Assembly (NCBI GenBank): GCA_030671005.1
Contig: DAOVAN010000085.1
Span: forward strand, 1 to 6,814
From: Caldifarciminota bacterium
GTDB lineage: Bacteria; Hydrothermota; Tepidihabitantia; SM23-42
Reading direction: 5' to 3'
Length of the DNA stretch: 6,814 nt
Of the stretch, positions 1 to 6,645 are shown piece by piece. A program made the position numbers and the translations under genes. The notes below the pieces were generated by a model that was not told the DNA's origin, made no database searches, and saw only the letters and a list, made by a program, of their open reading frames with translations. Each line of letters begins with the position of its first letter. Positions within the stretch are counted from its first letter, which is position 1.

Positions 1-287
1 GCCTTCACTTCCTCCATGTATTCTTTTGCCTTCTTTAACATCACAATTCTGCAATCAATGCACGGGTTAAGATTCTTTCCGTAACCATATTCGGGTTCTT
101 GTACAATCTGAGCGAATTCTTCGGTGACATCCACAATTTTCAGATCCGGAACCATTGGCAGCTTCTGTCCGGAAAGCAGCTTATGTGATATGTGGATTGG
201 AAAAACCGTTACACCCCATTCTTTAACAATATCGAGTGCCAGTGACGAATCAAGACCACCTGAGTATAATACTACTGCCTTTGCCAT
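1..287 (-). CDS. PP-loop ATPase, tRNA-thiolation type (MnmA/ThiI-like), N-terminal part
   Basis: The gene is cut by the left edge; about 95 codons are visible, starting MAKAVVLYSGGLDSSLALDI. The SGGLDSS motif (residues 9-15) is the PP-loop, which binds ATP and adenylates the substrate in tRNA thiouridylases, ThiI and related adenine nucleotide alpha hydrolases. Further on, GYGKNLNPCIDC (about residues 69-80) has a Cys-x-x-Cys next to Asn-Pro, resembling the region of MnmA-like enzymes that carries a catalytic cysteine. The likely role is ATP-dependent sulfur transfer to a tRNA base in the cytoplasm; substrate and exact subfamily cannot be fixed from the fragment. The ATG at 287 was chosen because the PP-loop sits at the usual distance from it and an AGGA (293-296) lies 5 bases upstream. 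It follows the DUF2723 gene after 42 bases on the same strand with no promoter visible between, so it is probably co-transcribed. Other PP-loop enzymes (QueC-like, TilS-like) fit less well because of the NPC-x-x-C motif. Confidence 0.82.
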   Translation of the reverse strand, partial: MAKAVVLYSGGLDSSLALDIVKEWGVTVFPIHISHKLLSGQKLPMVPDLKIVDVTEEFAQIVQEPEYGYGKNLNPCIDCRIVMLKKAKEYMEEVK

Positions 288-329
288 AACCGTCCTGCTG
301 TCTGGGTACTATTCACGCACAAGTTTTAG

Positions 330-3017
330 TTATTGATCTCTCAGCTCCCTGAGCATATTGCGGGCATTACTGTCTCTCGGATTTACCGACAGCCAATTTT
401 CTAAGACGCTAACCGCTGACCTTTCGTCATTCATTGCAAGGTAAGTCATTACCAACGCTGAATAAGCCTGAGAATATCTCGGATTTGTGCCAATTGCCCG
501 CTGGAAATATTCAATGGCTTGTTCGAACAATCCGGTATTGGCAAGAACCGAACCTATCTGCACCATCATACCAGGATCCTCTACGTCGATTCTTGACAGA
601 TAGTGATACGCACTGTCTCGCATCCCCATCTGAGCGAAGAGAACACCCAGGTTATAAGAGAAGTAGATATTCTGATATGGATCAAACAAGAGGGCGAAAC
701 GCCAGGCATCAAGCGTGCCCTTCATATCTCCCCTTTCTCTCAGTACGACACCGAGATTTGCAAGACCAGCTGCGTAGTTGGTGTAGAGCCTCCGTGTATT
801 ATTATCCTTATACAAGCCAAAATCATAGAACTCACCCTCTTCTTTCCTCTTGTCAAAATCCTCCAATATACGCGACACAAATACCTGTTCCTGGGGGTCG
901 AAGACGCCGGTATAACGGTATATCCGGTAGAAGAAATCTCTCGTCTTCTCTACCTCCACCGCGTATGTCGGGTCAATACTATCGCCCACGACTCGATAGA
1001 CAATCCCTTCCAGTCGCAGATACGGGCGGAACCCGTCGTAGTTTTCCGCTGAGACCGTCGATGCGAAGTATATCGGAACCTTACCCTTGTAGTTCTTCAA
1101 ATGGCGTTCGGCAAACTCTTCCTGGGTTATCACGTAATCTTCCTCTTTTAAATGTATCCCGGCATTCGTCGCCAGGATATTCCTGATCATGATATCTTTG
1201 ACCCAGATGATACGTCGATCGCGTGTCATGAACGGCTCGAGCCGGTTGATAACACTCTCACTGAAACTGACCGGTGCTCCCCAATCTTTTATTTGCCTGA
1301 TATACCAGGCAGTGTTGATGAGTGAAAGGTTGGCATTAACGACCCGGCGCTTTAGACCCAGCACCTCCTGAGCAAACCACAGCGGGAACGTATCATTGTC
1401 TCCATTGGTGAAGAGCACCGCACCATCATCACACGATACAAGCATGTTGTACGCGTAGTCTTTTGGTATGAAGTGACCGAACTGATTACTGACCTGAAAA
1501 TTCGCGAGCAGTGGGACCATCGAGAAAACGAGATATCCACCAAGACCACCCATCTCAATCAATTTCTTGTTCTTGGCTCCTCGTTTCATGAACTGTAGAA
1601 ATGCAAAGAACCCGATGCCCACGAGTATGCCGAAATAAGTGTGTCCGGTGTGGAAGAAATAATCACGTTCGCGTACCTCCTGTGGTTGATGCCGGGGGTT
1701 AGGGTCACTCGGCGAGAATTTCAGATTAAGGTACCCGACCATGGCAAAGGAAAGCATGAACATAATCAATGCCGTAAGGAAAAACAGCCTACGCTCTCTC
1801 CTGAATAATTCAACCATACCCCATATGCCGAAGATATAGAAGAGAGCAAGCACAATGCTTCGGAAAGCGTTGTTAGCGAATTCGGGCACTGGCTGCCAGG
1901 ACAGATAACGCACAAACAACGCCAGCTGCCAGAAATAACCCTCCAATGCCCCAGAACCTGTTGCTTCTTGAGTCTGTCTGGGAATTATTTTTGCTGGACC
2001 ATACTGGACTCGGTGTAGTACATTATTGAAAGCAGCGAAGTTCTCACCGGGGTCGCATTCATTTATGCGCGGTGCAATATTCTCTCCTTCATAATATCTC
2101 TCTGCTGCTTCTTTCTGTTTATACAACTTATCAAGTACGCGCGATCGAATAGGCAAGTACAATTCAGTTGAAAACGCAACAAGGACAAGAAAAATTCCCG
2201 CCCAGAAGAAACGCCAATTGCGGTATTTTGAGATGTTACTCAAAGGGAGGAAAAGACCGGCAAGCAATATGAGCGCAAGGACAATGATGGCTGGCGTATG
2301 AAGTGTCTGTGGGAGTAAGAAACTCAGGGCGAAGAATATGATTTGGAAGAAGCCCAGGAGCCATAGCAGCGTATCCTTCAAATACTTTCGTTCCACATAA
2401 AAAACAAAGGCATACACAGGCAGAAAGATCAGAAATGGTGTTAAGTGAATGCCCGTGGCAAGAAAAATCAAATAGAAACAAAGAAGCAGATATTTGTTCT
2501 TGGGCTCCCCTCTTTTCACACTCTCATACCACAAAATCATAATATAGTTAATGAGTATGAACACAAATGTCGCCGCGGCATACACTTCGGTCTCGACAAC
2601 GTTCTCCCAAACGGTGTAATAGAAAGCGATTCCCAGACAGGTGCCGAATGTGATGATCAGATACGACAATTTGTTATTGTTCCCCTGCCACATGCGAAAG
2701 ATCCTGAGCAGCATTTTGTATATCAAAAAGACGGTGAGCACGGTGAAACCTAACCCAAGCAGGTTCATATGCCAGGCTACTTCCTTCGAAATCGGCAATA
2801 TCCCCGCAAACAGCCCAACAATGATCAACCACACTCTGCCCAGGAGCACATAGAACGGCGTTCCTGGAGGATGCGGCACTGCAAGGGTATAGGCAGAAGC
2901 AATGAATTCACCACAATCCCAAAAGGCAAGGGTGGGGGACACGGTATATAAATAGATCACAGTAATCAAGGCCAATAGAATATACAAAAGGATATTTTCC
3001 AGTTTTTTGTAGTTCAT
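330..3017 (-). CDS. DUF2723 membrane protein (GT-C glycosyltransferase-like, TMEM260 family) with C-terminal TPRs
   Basis: This 895-residue membrane protein has three parts. Residues 1-475 hold many hydrophobic segments (about 10-28, 55-75, 86-104, 119-135, 147-163, 177-208, 216-236, 243-258, 270-283, 385-403, 411-430, 460-475). The first inter-membrane loop carries the DUF2723 signature WDCGEF (33-38) and HPPGTP (49-54); an acidic residue in this loop is the usual catalytic base of GT-C enzymes. Two more stretches look family-typical: RERDYFF (449-455) and NGDNDTFPLWF (538-548). Residues about 745-880 form roughly four TPR-like helical pairs, for example around LANLGVVLRERGDMKGTLDA and VLANTGLFEQAIEYFQRA. 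Human TMEM260 of this family is an O-mannosyltransferase, so lipid-linked sugar transfer to an exported protein is a reasonable inference, not proven for bacterial members. The ATG at 3017 is preferred over an in-frame TTG at 3035 because AAGGAG lies 5 bases before it and the TTG falls in the -10 box. It leads the unit that includes the PP-loop gene. Confidence 0.9.
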   Translation of the reverse strand: MNYKKLENILLYILLALITVIYLYTVSPTLAFWDCGEFIASAYTLAVPHPPGTPFYVLLGRVWLIIVGLFAGILPISKEVAWHMNLLGLGFTVLTVFLIYKMLLRIFRMWQGNNNKLSYLIITFGTCLGIAFYYTVWENVVETEVYAAATFVFILINYIMILWYESVKRGEPKNKYLLLCFYLIFLATGIHLTPFLIFLPVYAFVFYVERKYLKDTLLWLLGFFQIIFFALSFLLPQTLHTPAIIVLALILLAGLFLPLSNISKYRNWRFFWAGIFLVLVAFSTELYLPIRSRVLDKLYKQKEAAERYYEGENIAPRINECDPGENFAAFNNVLHRVQYGPAKIIPRQTQEATGSGALEGYFWQLALFVRYLSWQPVPEFANNAFRSIVLALFYIFGIWGMVELFRRERRLFFLTALIMFMLSFAMVGYLNLKFSPSDPNPRHQPQEVRERDYFFHTGHTYFGILVGIGFFAFLQFMKRGAKNKKLIEMGGLGGYLVFSMVPLLANFQVSNQFGHFIPKDYAYNMLVSCDDGAVLFTNGDNDTFPLWFAQEVLGLKRRVVNANLSLINTAWYIRQIKDWGAPVSFSESVINRLEPFMTRDRRIIWVKDIMIRNILATNAGIHLKEEDYVITQEEFAERHLKNYKGKVPIYFASTVSAENYDGFRPYLRLEGIVYRVVGDSIDPTYAVEVEKTRDFFYRIYRYTGVFDPQEQVFVSRILEDFDKRKEEGEFYDFGLYKDNNTRRLYTNYAAGLANLGVVLRERGDMKGTLDAWRFALLFDPYQNIYFSYNLGVLFAQMGMRDSAYHYLSRIDVEDPGMMVQIGSVLANTGLFEQAIEYFQRAIGTNPRYSQAYSALVMTYLAMNDERSAVSVLENWLSVNPRDSNARNMLRELRDQ

Positions 3018-3022
3018 GCTAG

Positions 3023-3028
3023 CTCCTT
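3023..3028 (-). promoter_or_regulatory. Shine-Dalgarno site that sets the DUF2723 start
   Basis: AAGGAG on the minus strand lies 5 bases upstream of the ATG at 3017. It is the only good ribosome binding site here and rejects the upstream in-frame TTG at 3035, which lacks one and lies inside the -10 hexamer. Confidence 0.85.
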
Positions 3029-3034
3029 CGGTCA

Positions 3035-3062
3035 ATTATAGTCAAACAAAATGCCATGTCAA
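3035..3062 (-). promoter_or_regulatory. Consensus sigma-70-type promoter for the DUF2723 unit
   Basis: On the minus strand TTGACA (3062-3057) is followed after exactly 16 bases by TATAAT (3040-3035), matching the housekeeping consensus at all twelve positions. Transcription should begin near 3028, leaving a leader of about 11 bases that is almost entirely the Shine-Dalgarno site. No operator-like palindrome overlaps it, which suggests strong and fairly constant expression. Confidence 0.85.
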
Positions 3063-3222
3063 CATTACACCTGATTGGAACGGAAAAACTCCCCTATCCC
3101 ACCAGATGCATAGGAAACCGACAACTGCAAAGGGCTCTACATTCCAAATGTGGACGCCTGAGTGTGCTCTTGTGTGGGGAAAGTGTGTAGTAACCTGTGG
3201 TTTACCGTTACGATACGCGATG
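3063..3222. other. Intergenic stretch after the DUF763 gene, no recognised content
   Basis: About 160 bases separate the DUF763 stop from the promoter of the next gene. I see no tRNA-like fold, no clear hairpin with a T-tract for ending DUF763 transcription, and no credible coding sequence. A minor inverted pair (GTAAC ... GTTAC, about 3188-3211) is too weak to call. DUF763 transcripts may read through into the DUF2723 unit. Confidence 0.5.
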
Positions 3223-4281
3223 CTATATATATGTTAGTTTCTTCAGTGCCTTTAACTTATCATTTTCTCCAATTTTCGCCCTCTTTATTGCGGATTCGAT
3301 AAATGCAATTGATTGGTTATACGTTGTTCTATCCACCGGATATGGAAAGCCATCCTTACCCCCGTGTGCGAATGAATAACGTGCCGGGTCGCGAAATGAG
3401 GGGCTTGCACCATAAAGCAGCTCACCGACTAATGCCAGCGCCCGTATTGTTTTTGGACCCACGCCTTGTATACTGATCAACCCTTCGAAATTACTCGGTG
3501 CCTTATCATAGGTTTTCAGGAGAATTTTGTGGAAGTATTTTTGACTGATATCCCATTTCAAGACTGGATGACGGGTTGGCATCCTCAGGATTCTCTCCGT
3601 TTCCTTTATTAATTTGTCAGGGTGCTCCTTTGCAATGTCGGTTATGATCTTACGCGAAGATGAACTATCCTCAGCAACCATATTCAGCGATTCCCTCTTC
3701 TTATCACAACACACAGCAGCATGGGGCTCGTTAACATAGGATTTCAGGTCTAGAGAAAGCCAATGATAACGCCGCGCAAAATGATTATTGGGATTCATCC
3801 CCTGTTGAATGACTCCCCAATCACCGTCCTGAGTAAAGATGAACATATGGTGATAGAGATTATATCCGTCTTGAACACATGTATTATCTACTTTCGCTGA
3901 GGTTTTGGATGCATAAACCAACTTATCTGAATCTACCGGTACCTCCTCGGCGATCGCTCTAATCTGTGCAGGTGTCTTCCTCGAAGCACCACCCTTACCT
4001 CCACAGAAGAATAACCCTAAATCGCTGGCAATGTCTTTTGTTCCCTCTTTCATTGCCCCACAAACTGTTGTCGTCACACCTGAAGAATGCCAATCGAATC
4101 CCAACACCGCACCGAATGCCTGAAACCAGAATGGGTCTGAAACACGCCGCAAGAACTCCAGATTGCCTTGTTCCACGACAATGACCTCAATGATCGCGCG
4201 CGACAACTTCACCATCTTCTCGAACAGCCACCGTGGTGCCCGCCCACCATGCAGGGGTAATTCGGCAATACCGGTCCGCAT
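3223..4281 (-). CDS. DUF763 family protein with C-terminal helix-hairpin-helix
   Basis: This complete 352-residue protein has no signal peptide or membrane segment, so it should be cytoplasmic. Its first residues, MRTGIAELPLHGGRAPRWLF, are highly characteristic of DUF763, a family of unknown function in archaea and thermophilic bacteria. Other conserved-looking blocks are FGAVLGFDWHSSGVTTTVCG (56-75), the glycine-rich GLFFCGGKGGASRKTP (89-104), KLVYASKTSAKVDNTCVQDG (120-139), the GDWGVIQQGMN stretch (153-163) and EPHAAVCCD (185-193). Near the C terminus LISIQGVGPKTIRALALVGE (268-287) reads as a helix-hairpin-helix with hairpin GVGPK, the kind that binds DNA backbone non-specifically in glycosylases and repair proteins. 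DNA or nucleic-acid binding is thus inferred; no catalytic function can be named. Start: the ATG at 4281 keeps the conserved N terminus. It has no Shine-Dalgarno site, and its promoter lies so close that the mRNA should be leaderless. It is transcribed divergently from the diguanylate cyclase. Confidence 0.9.
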   Translation of the reverse strand: MRTGIAELPLHGGRAPRWLFEKMVKLSRAIIEVIVVEQGNLEFLRRVSDPFWFQAFGAVLGFDWHSSGVTTTVCGAMKEGTKDIASDLGLFFCGGKGGASRKTPAQIRAIAEEVPVDSDKLVYASKTSAKVDNTCVQDGYNLYHHMFIFTQDGDWGVIQQGMNPNNHFARRYHWLSLDLKSYVNEPHAAVCCDKKRESLNMVAEDSSSSRKIITDIAKEHPDKLIKETERILRMPTRHPVLKWDISQKYFHKILLKTYDKAPSNFEGLISIQGVGPKTIRALALVGELLYGASPSFRDPARYSFAHGGKDGFPYPVDRTTYNQSIAFIESAIKRAKIGENDKLKALKKLTYI

Positions 4282-4286
4282 GGTAA

Positions 4287-4315
4287 ATGATATCGGACCA
4301 GCATGCTCTTGTCAA
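4287..4315 (-). promoter_or_regulatory. Promoter of the DUF763 gene, placed for leaderless transcription
   Basis: On the minus strand TTGACA (4315-4310) is followed after 17 bases by TATCAT (4292-4287), an 11 of 12 match with optimal spacing. Counting from the -10 box, transcription should begin at about 4280-4281, which is the A or T of the DUF763 start codon. An imperfect inverted repeat, CTTGT-CA-ACAAG (4308-4319), overlaps the -35 box and could be a small operator. Confidence 0.75.
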
Positions 4316-4364
4316 CAAGCCATGTACCTCCCAGACTGTGTTCGGCTTAAGTCTCAGAAAATCC

Positions 4365-4392
4365 TTTACAAAATGAGGGATATGACTATAAT
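4365..4392 (+). promoter_or_regulatory. Promoter of the diguanylate cyclase gene, placed for leaderless transcription
   Basis: TTTACA (4365-4370) is followed after 16 bases by TATAAT (4387-4392), an 11 of 12 match to the housekeeping consensus. The expected transcription start is about 4399-4400, directly at the in-frame GTG at 4400. This promoter and that of DUF763 are back to back with 49 bases between their -35 boxes. Confidence 0.7.
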
Positions 4393-4399
4393 AAATTCA

Positions 4400-5947
4400 G
4401 TGAAAAAATACCTCACATTGACTTACGAATTCGCTATTATCGCGGGCGGTATTGGTTTACCACTGTCCCAAGTGCTCATTTTCAATCCCAGATTCCCGCC
4501 TTTCCCAGAATATTTCATTTTCTTCTTCACCGCCATCATCTGCGCGCTCGTATATATTTCACTGAAAAACACAATCGTGTCTTTTGAGATCGTAATCTAT
4601 TTCTTCTTGCTGCTTGCCTTCGATGGTAACGTGGCTTCATTCATGGCGGTCGTTACCGTTCTTGTCGTTTGGGTTCTTAAGAGCCTTAAGCATATCAAAA
4701 ACAGAGACACGGCTCTGTTCTGGCGAACAATCAAGACTGGATCCTACAATGCTGGGGTATATGGGTTGATATATCTAATCACGGGATTATTAATGACTTA
4801 TTACCCACTCAACCTAGAATGGATTCTTGCAATACCCACTGTTGTCGTCCTGAATGAGTTATTCTTTTCTGTGCACATCGTTTTGAAGGGTGAAAAATTC
4901 TGGACCTACCTTAAAGAAGAAGCAATCATCAGTGACCTCATCGAAATGCTCATTTATCCAATCGGCATATCCATGGCTCTGCTTTATAGAGACTATCGTC
5001 TTATTGCAACGATACCTCTCATCATGAGTATCCTTGTCTTCTCCTACATCGGTTATTTAATGTCTCGGTTTCAAGAAAAAATGAAACAAAGAATCACCGA
5101 AGAAGAAGATTTGAATGAAATCGCCCGAAAACTGGAAGGGATTTTGGATTTTGAGCAACTCATCGAGACCACACTCAGAAAGGTACATTCATTTATCCAC
5201 GCCGAAGAGGTAACAATCATACTCGAAGATAAAGAACAGGGCATCAATGTGATGCGTAATTTTGACGGCAAAAGAATACGTAACCTGAATTTCGCCATTC
5301 CTCCGAAATCAATCGATTCAGTCGAACTGCCATTGGTAACCAGAGATAGGGCTCTCGGCACTTTACTTGTGAAGCCGAAGACCACACTTGATAAGGAAGT
5401 CCTTGTGCTCCTCACGAATCTTGTGAAACACATCTCGCTTTGTCTCTCAAACGCTATGTTGTATAAGATCTCGATCGAGGACTCTTTGACAGGTTTGTAT
5501 ACCAGGCGTTACTTTGAACAAAAACTCACCGAAGGTATTAACGAAGTAAAACGCAGTGACGGACGATTATCGCTCGTTCTTTTTGACATCGATAATCTGA
5601 AAGACGTGAATGACCAGTTGGGTCACAAAATGGGTGACCAGGTTCTAAAGAAATTTTCGCAGATATTCAGAGCACACTCGAGGAAAAAAGACATTGTTGC
5701 CCGTTGGGGAGGGGACGAGTTCGTAGCTATTATCCCGGGATCCGCCGAAGACGAAGCCCGCATCTTTGGCGAACGTATGAAAGAGATCTTCTCAAATGAG
5801 GTCTTTATCGCCGAGAACAAGAATATGAAATGCACTGTTTCATTCGGTTCTCTAGAGTATCACACCGGCTCACGCATTCCCGACAGTGAAATCTTCCATG
5901 AAGTGGACAAGAGATTGTTATCAATGAAAAAAGCAGTCGGACGCTAA
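4400..5947 (+). CDS. Membrane-bound GAF-GGDEF diguanylate cyclase
   Basis: This enzyme should make cyclic di-GMP from two GTP at the inner membrane. With the GTG start it has 515 residues. Residues 1-222 hold about eight hydrophobic segments (near 8-27, 38-57, 60-75, 79-95, 118-134, 140-160, 178-197, 201-220) and form an unrecognised sensor. A charged helix (223-245) leads to a GAF-like region (about 246-355), then the cyclase domain opens with DSLTGLYTRRYF (361-372). The metal and substrate loop FDIDNLKDVND (395-405) is intact, and the active-site loop GGDEF is at 437-441. RKKD (428-431), exactly five residues before GGDEF, matches the RxxD inhibitory site, so product feedback is expected. 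Start choice: GTG 4400 sits at the predicted transcription start; ATG at 4373 or 4382 are alternatives that would lie upstream of the transcript, and neither has a well-spaced Shine-Dalgarno site. The open frame continues upstream to 4163, but only as antisense to DUF763. No EAL or HD-GYP domain is present. Confidence 0.9.
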   Translation: MKKYLTLTYEFAIIAGGIGLPLSQVLIFNPRFPPFPEYFIFFFTAIICALVYISLKNTIVSFEIVIYFFLLLAFDGNVASFMAVVTVLVVWVLKSLKHIKNRDTALFWRTIKTGSYNAGVYGLIYLITGLLMTYYPLNLEWILAIPTVVVLNELFFSVHIVLKGEKFWTYLKEEAIISDLIEMLIYPIGISMALLYRDYRLIATIPLIMSILVFSYIGYLMSRFQEKMKQRITEEEDLNEIARKLEGILDFEQLIETTLRKVHSFIHAEEVTIILEDKEQGINVMRNFDGKRIRNLNFAIPPKSIDSVELPLVTRDRALGTLLVKPKTTLDKEVLVLLTNLVKHISLCLSNAMLYKISIEDSLTGLYTRRYFEQKLTEGINEVKRSDGRLSLVLFDIDNLKDVNDQLGHKMGDQVLKKFSQIFRAHSRKKDIVARWGGDEFVAIIPGSAEDEARIFGERMKEIFSNEVFIAENKNMKCTVSFGSLEYHTGSRIPDSEIFHEVDKRLLSMKKAVGR

Positions 5948-6023
5948 CTACGCACATCGTCCGCTATTACTCTCTTACTACAAGGATTGCCAAATTCTAC
6001 AGCAGTATGGTTGAGTCATCATT
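5948..6023. other. Spacer after the diguanylate cyclase stop codon
   Basis: About 76 bases directly downstream of the cyclase stop show no clear hairpin followed by a T-tract and no coding sequence. Transcription may end in the repeat-rich junction beyond it, or by a factor-dependent route. Confidence 0.4.
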
Positions 6024-6081
6024 CAAATTCCAATAACCAAATCACAAATAACAAACAAATTCCAAATGACAAATTCAAAAC
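6024..6081. repeat. Degenerate CAAAT-rich tandem repeat at the convergent gene junction
   Basis: On the plus strand this stretch is nearly free of G and T-poor, built from related units: CAAATTCCAATAAC (6024-6037), CAAATCACAAATAAC (6038-6052), CAAATTCCAAATGAC (6056-6070) and CAAATTCAAAAC (6070-6081). The first and third units differ by one inserted A and one A-to-G change. Units share the pattern CAAATnnCAAATnAC at about 15-18 base spacing. It lies between the converging cyclase and apt genes. Similar A/C-rich runs are common in intergenic DNA of some candidate phyla, which I recall only as a general impression. Its function is unknown. Confidence 0.6.
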
Positions 6082-6083
6082 CC

Positions 6084-6100
6084 ACGATGCAGAGCATCGT
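6084..6100 (-). terminator. Hairpin at the apt stop codon, possible terminator
   Basis: A perfect 7-bp stem with a 3-base loop (ACGATGC-AGA-GCATCGT on the plus strand) begins at the last base of the apt stop codon. Read on the minus strand it is followed by GGGTTTTGAATTTG, a weak, interrupted T-tract. It fits a short intrinsic terminator for apt, but the GGG before the T run makes it suboptimal. Confidence 0.45.
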
Positions 6101-6612
6101 TAATATTGTATTAGCGAAAAAAGCTTGTAGTCTTTTAGCTTCTCCCTACCTTCAAGATAGGTCAACTCACTTACGAAAGCACATTCAATTACTCGTCCGC
6201 CCAATCCTTCAACTAATTTGCAGGTCGCCTGAACCGTACCACCGGTAGCCAAGAGATCATCAAAAACCAATACCCTTTCGCCTGATTTGATCGCATCCTT
6301 GTGGATTTCAATGGTATTCTTGCCGTATTCCAAAGTGTACTCCAGAGCAACTGTCTCGGCAGGTAATTTCCCAGGCTTTCTAACCGGCACAAAACCACAA
6401 TTAAGCCTGTAGGCGACAACACCCCCGAAAATAAAACCACGTGCTTCGACTGACACCAGTGTGTCGATTTTTTCGTCCTTATATCTATCAACAATTGCAT
6501 CAATCACGTACTTAAAAGGTTCAGGCTCTTTCAAAAGTGTAGTAATATCCCGAAACATCACTCCCTTTTGTGGAAAATCTGGAATATCACGAATATATTT
6601 CTTCAAATCCAT
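6100..6612 (-). CDS. apt: Adenine phosphoribosyltransferase
   Basis: This 170-residue cytoplasmic enzyme joins adenine and PRPP to give AMP and pyrophosphate, salvaging adenine. The N terminus DLKKYIRDIPDFPQKGVMFR is typical of bacterial Apt. EARGFIFG (56-63), RKPGKLP (78-84) and the EYTLEYG/EIH stretch (91-104) follow in the usual order, and the PRPP-binding loop VLVFDDLLATGGT (114-126) has both aspartates and the GGT turn intact. Length matches the common form of about 170-180 residues. The ATG at 6612 was chosen because AAAGGAGG sits 5 bases before it; an in-frame upstream ATG at 6669 would add 19 residues absent from the family. It stands alone on the minus strand, converging on the diguanylate cyclase. 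No disabling change is seen. The closely related xpt (xanthine) enzyme is less likely because the N-terminal motif is Apt-type. Confidence 0.96.
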   Translation of the reverse strand: MDLKKYIRDIPDFPQKGVMFRDITTLLKEPEPFKYVIDAIVDRYKDEKIDTLVSVEARGFIFGGVVAYRLNCGFVPVRKPGKLPAETVALEYTLEYGKNTIEIHKDAIKSGERVLVFDDLLATGGTVQATCKLVEGLGGRVIECAFVSELTYLEGREKLKDYKLFSLIQY

Positions 6613-6617
6613 CTTAC

Positions 6618-6625
6618 CTCCTTTG
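6618..6625 (-). promoter_or_regulatory. Strong Shine-Dalgarno site of apt
   Basis: AAAGGAGG on the minus strand lies 5 bases upstream of the apt ATG at 6612. It nearly matches the full anti-Shine-Dalgarno complement and decides the start over the upstream in-frame ATG at 6669. Confidence 0.85.
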
Positions 6626-6645
6626 CGAATTTTTCCAGCACCAAT

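Noticed and set aside
434..1186. A 250-codon open frame on the plus strand opposite the DUF2723 gene
   Set aside because: It lies wholly antisense to a well-supported gene, is rich in Arg, Ser and Pro without domain pattern, and has no promoter or ribosome binding site that I can see.
2236..2481. An 81-codon minus-strand frame rich in Cys and Phe inside the DUF2723 gene
   Set aside because: It is out of frame with the host gene and within its membrane region, where shadow frames of this kind are expected.
3188..3211. GTAAC ... GTTAC inverted pair as a terminator of DUF763
   Set aside because: The stem is only 5 bp with a 14-base loop and no T-tract follows.
3016..3237. A 73-codon plus-strand open frame in the gap between DUF763 and DUF2723
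   Set aside because: There is no Shine-Dalgarno site, the composition looks non-coding, and it overlaps the strong minus-strand promoter and the ends of both neighbouring genes.
4163..4399. N-terminal extension of the diguanylate cyclase (up to 79 more residues)
   Set aside because: It overlaps the conserved N terminus of DUF763 on the other strand, has low-complexity non-membrane sequence, and lies upstream of or across the predicted promoter.
6024..6081. CRISPR array
   Set aside because: Units are too short, unequal and abutting, with no unique spacers and no cas genes in view.
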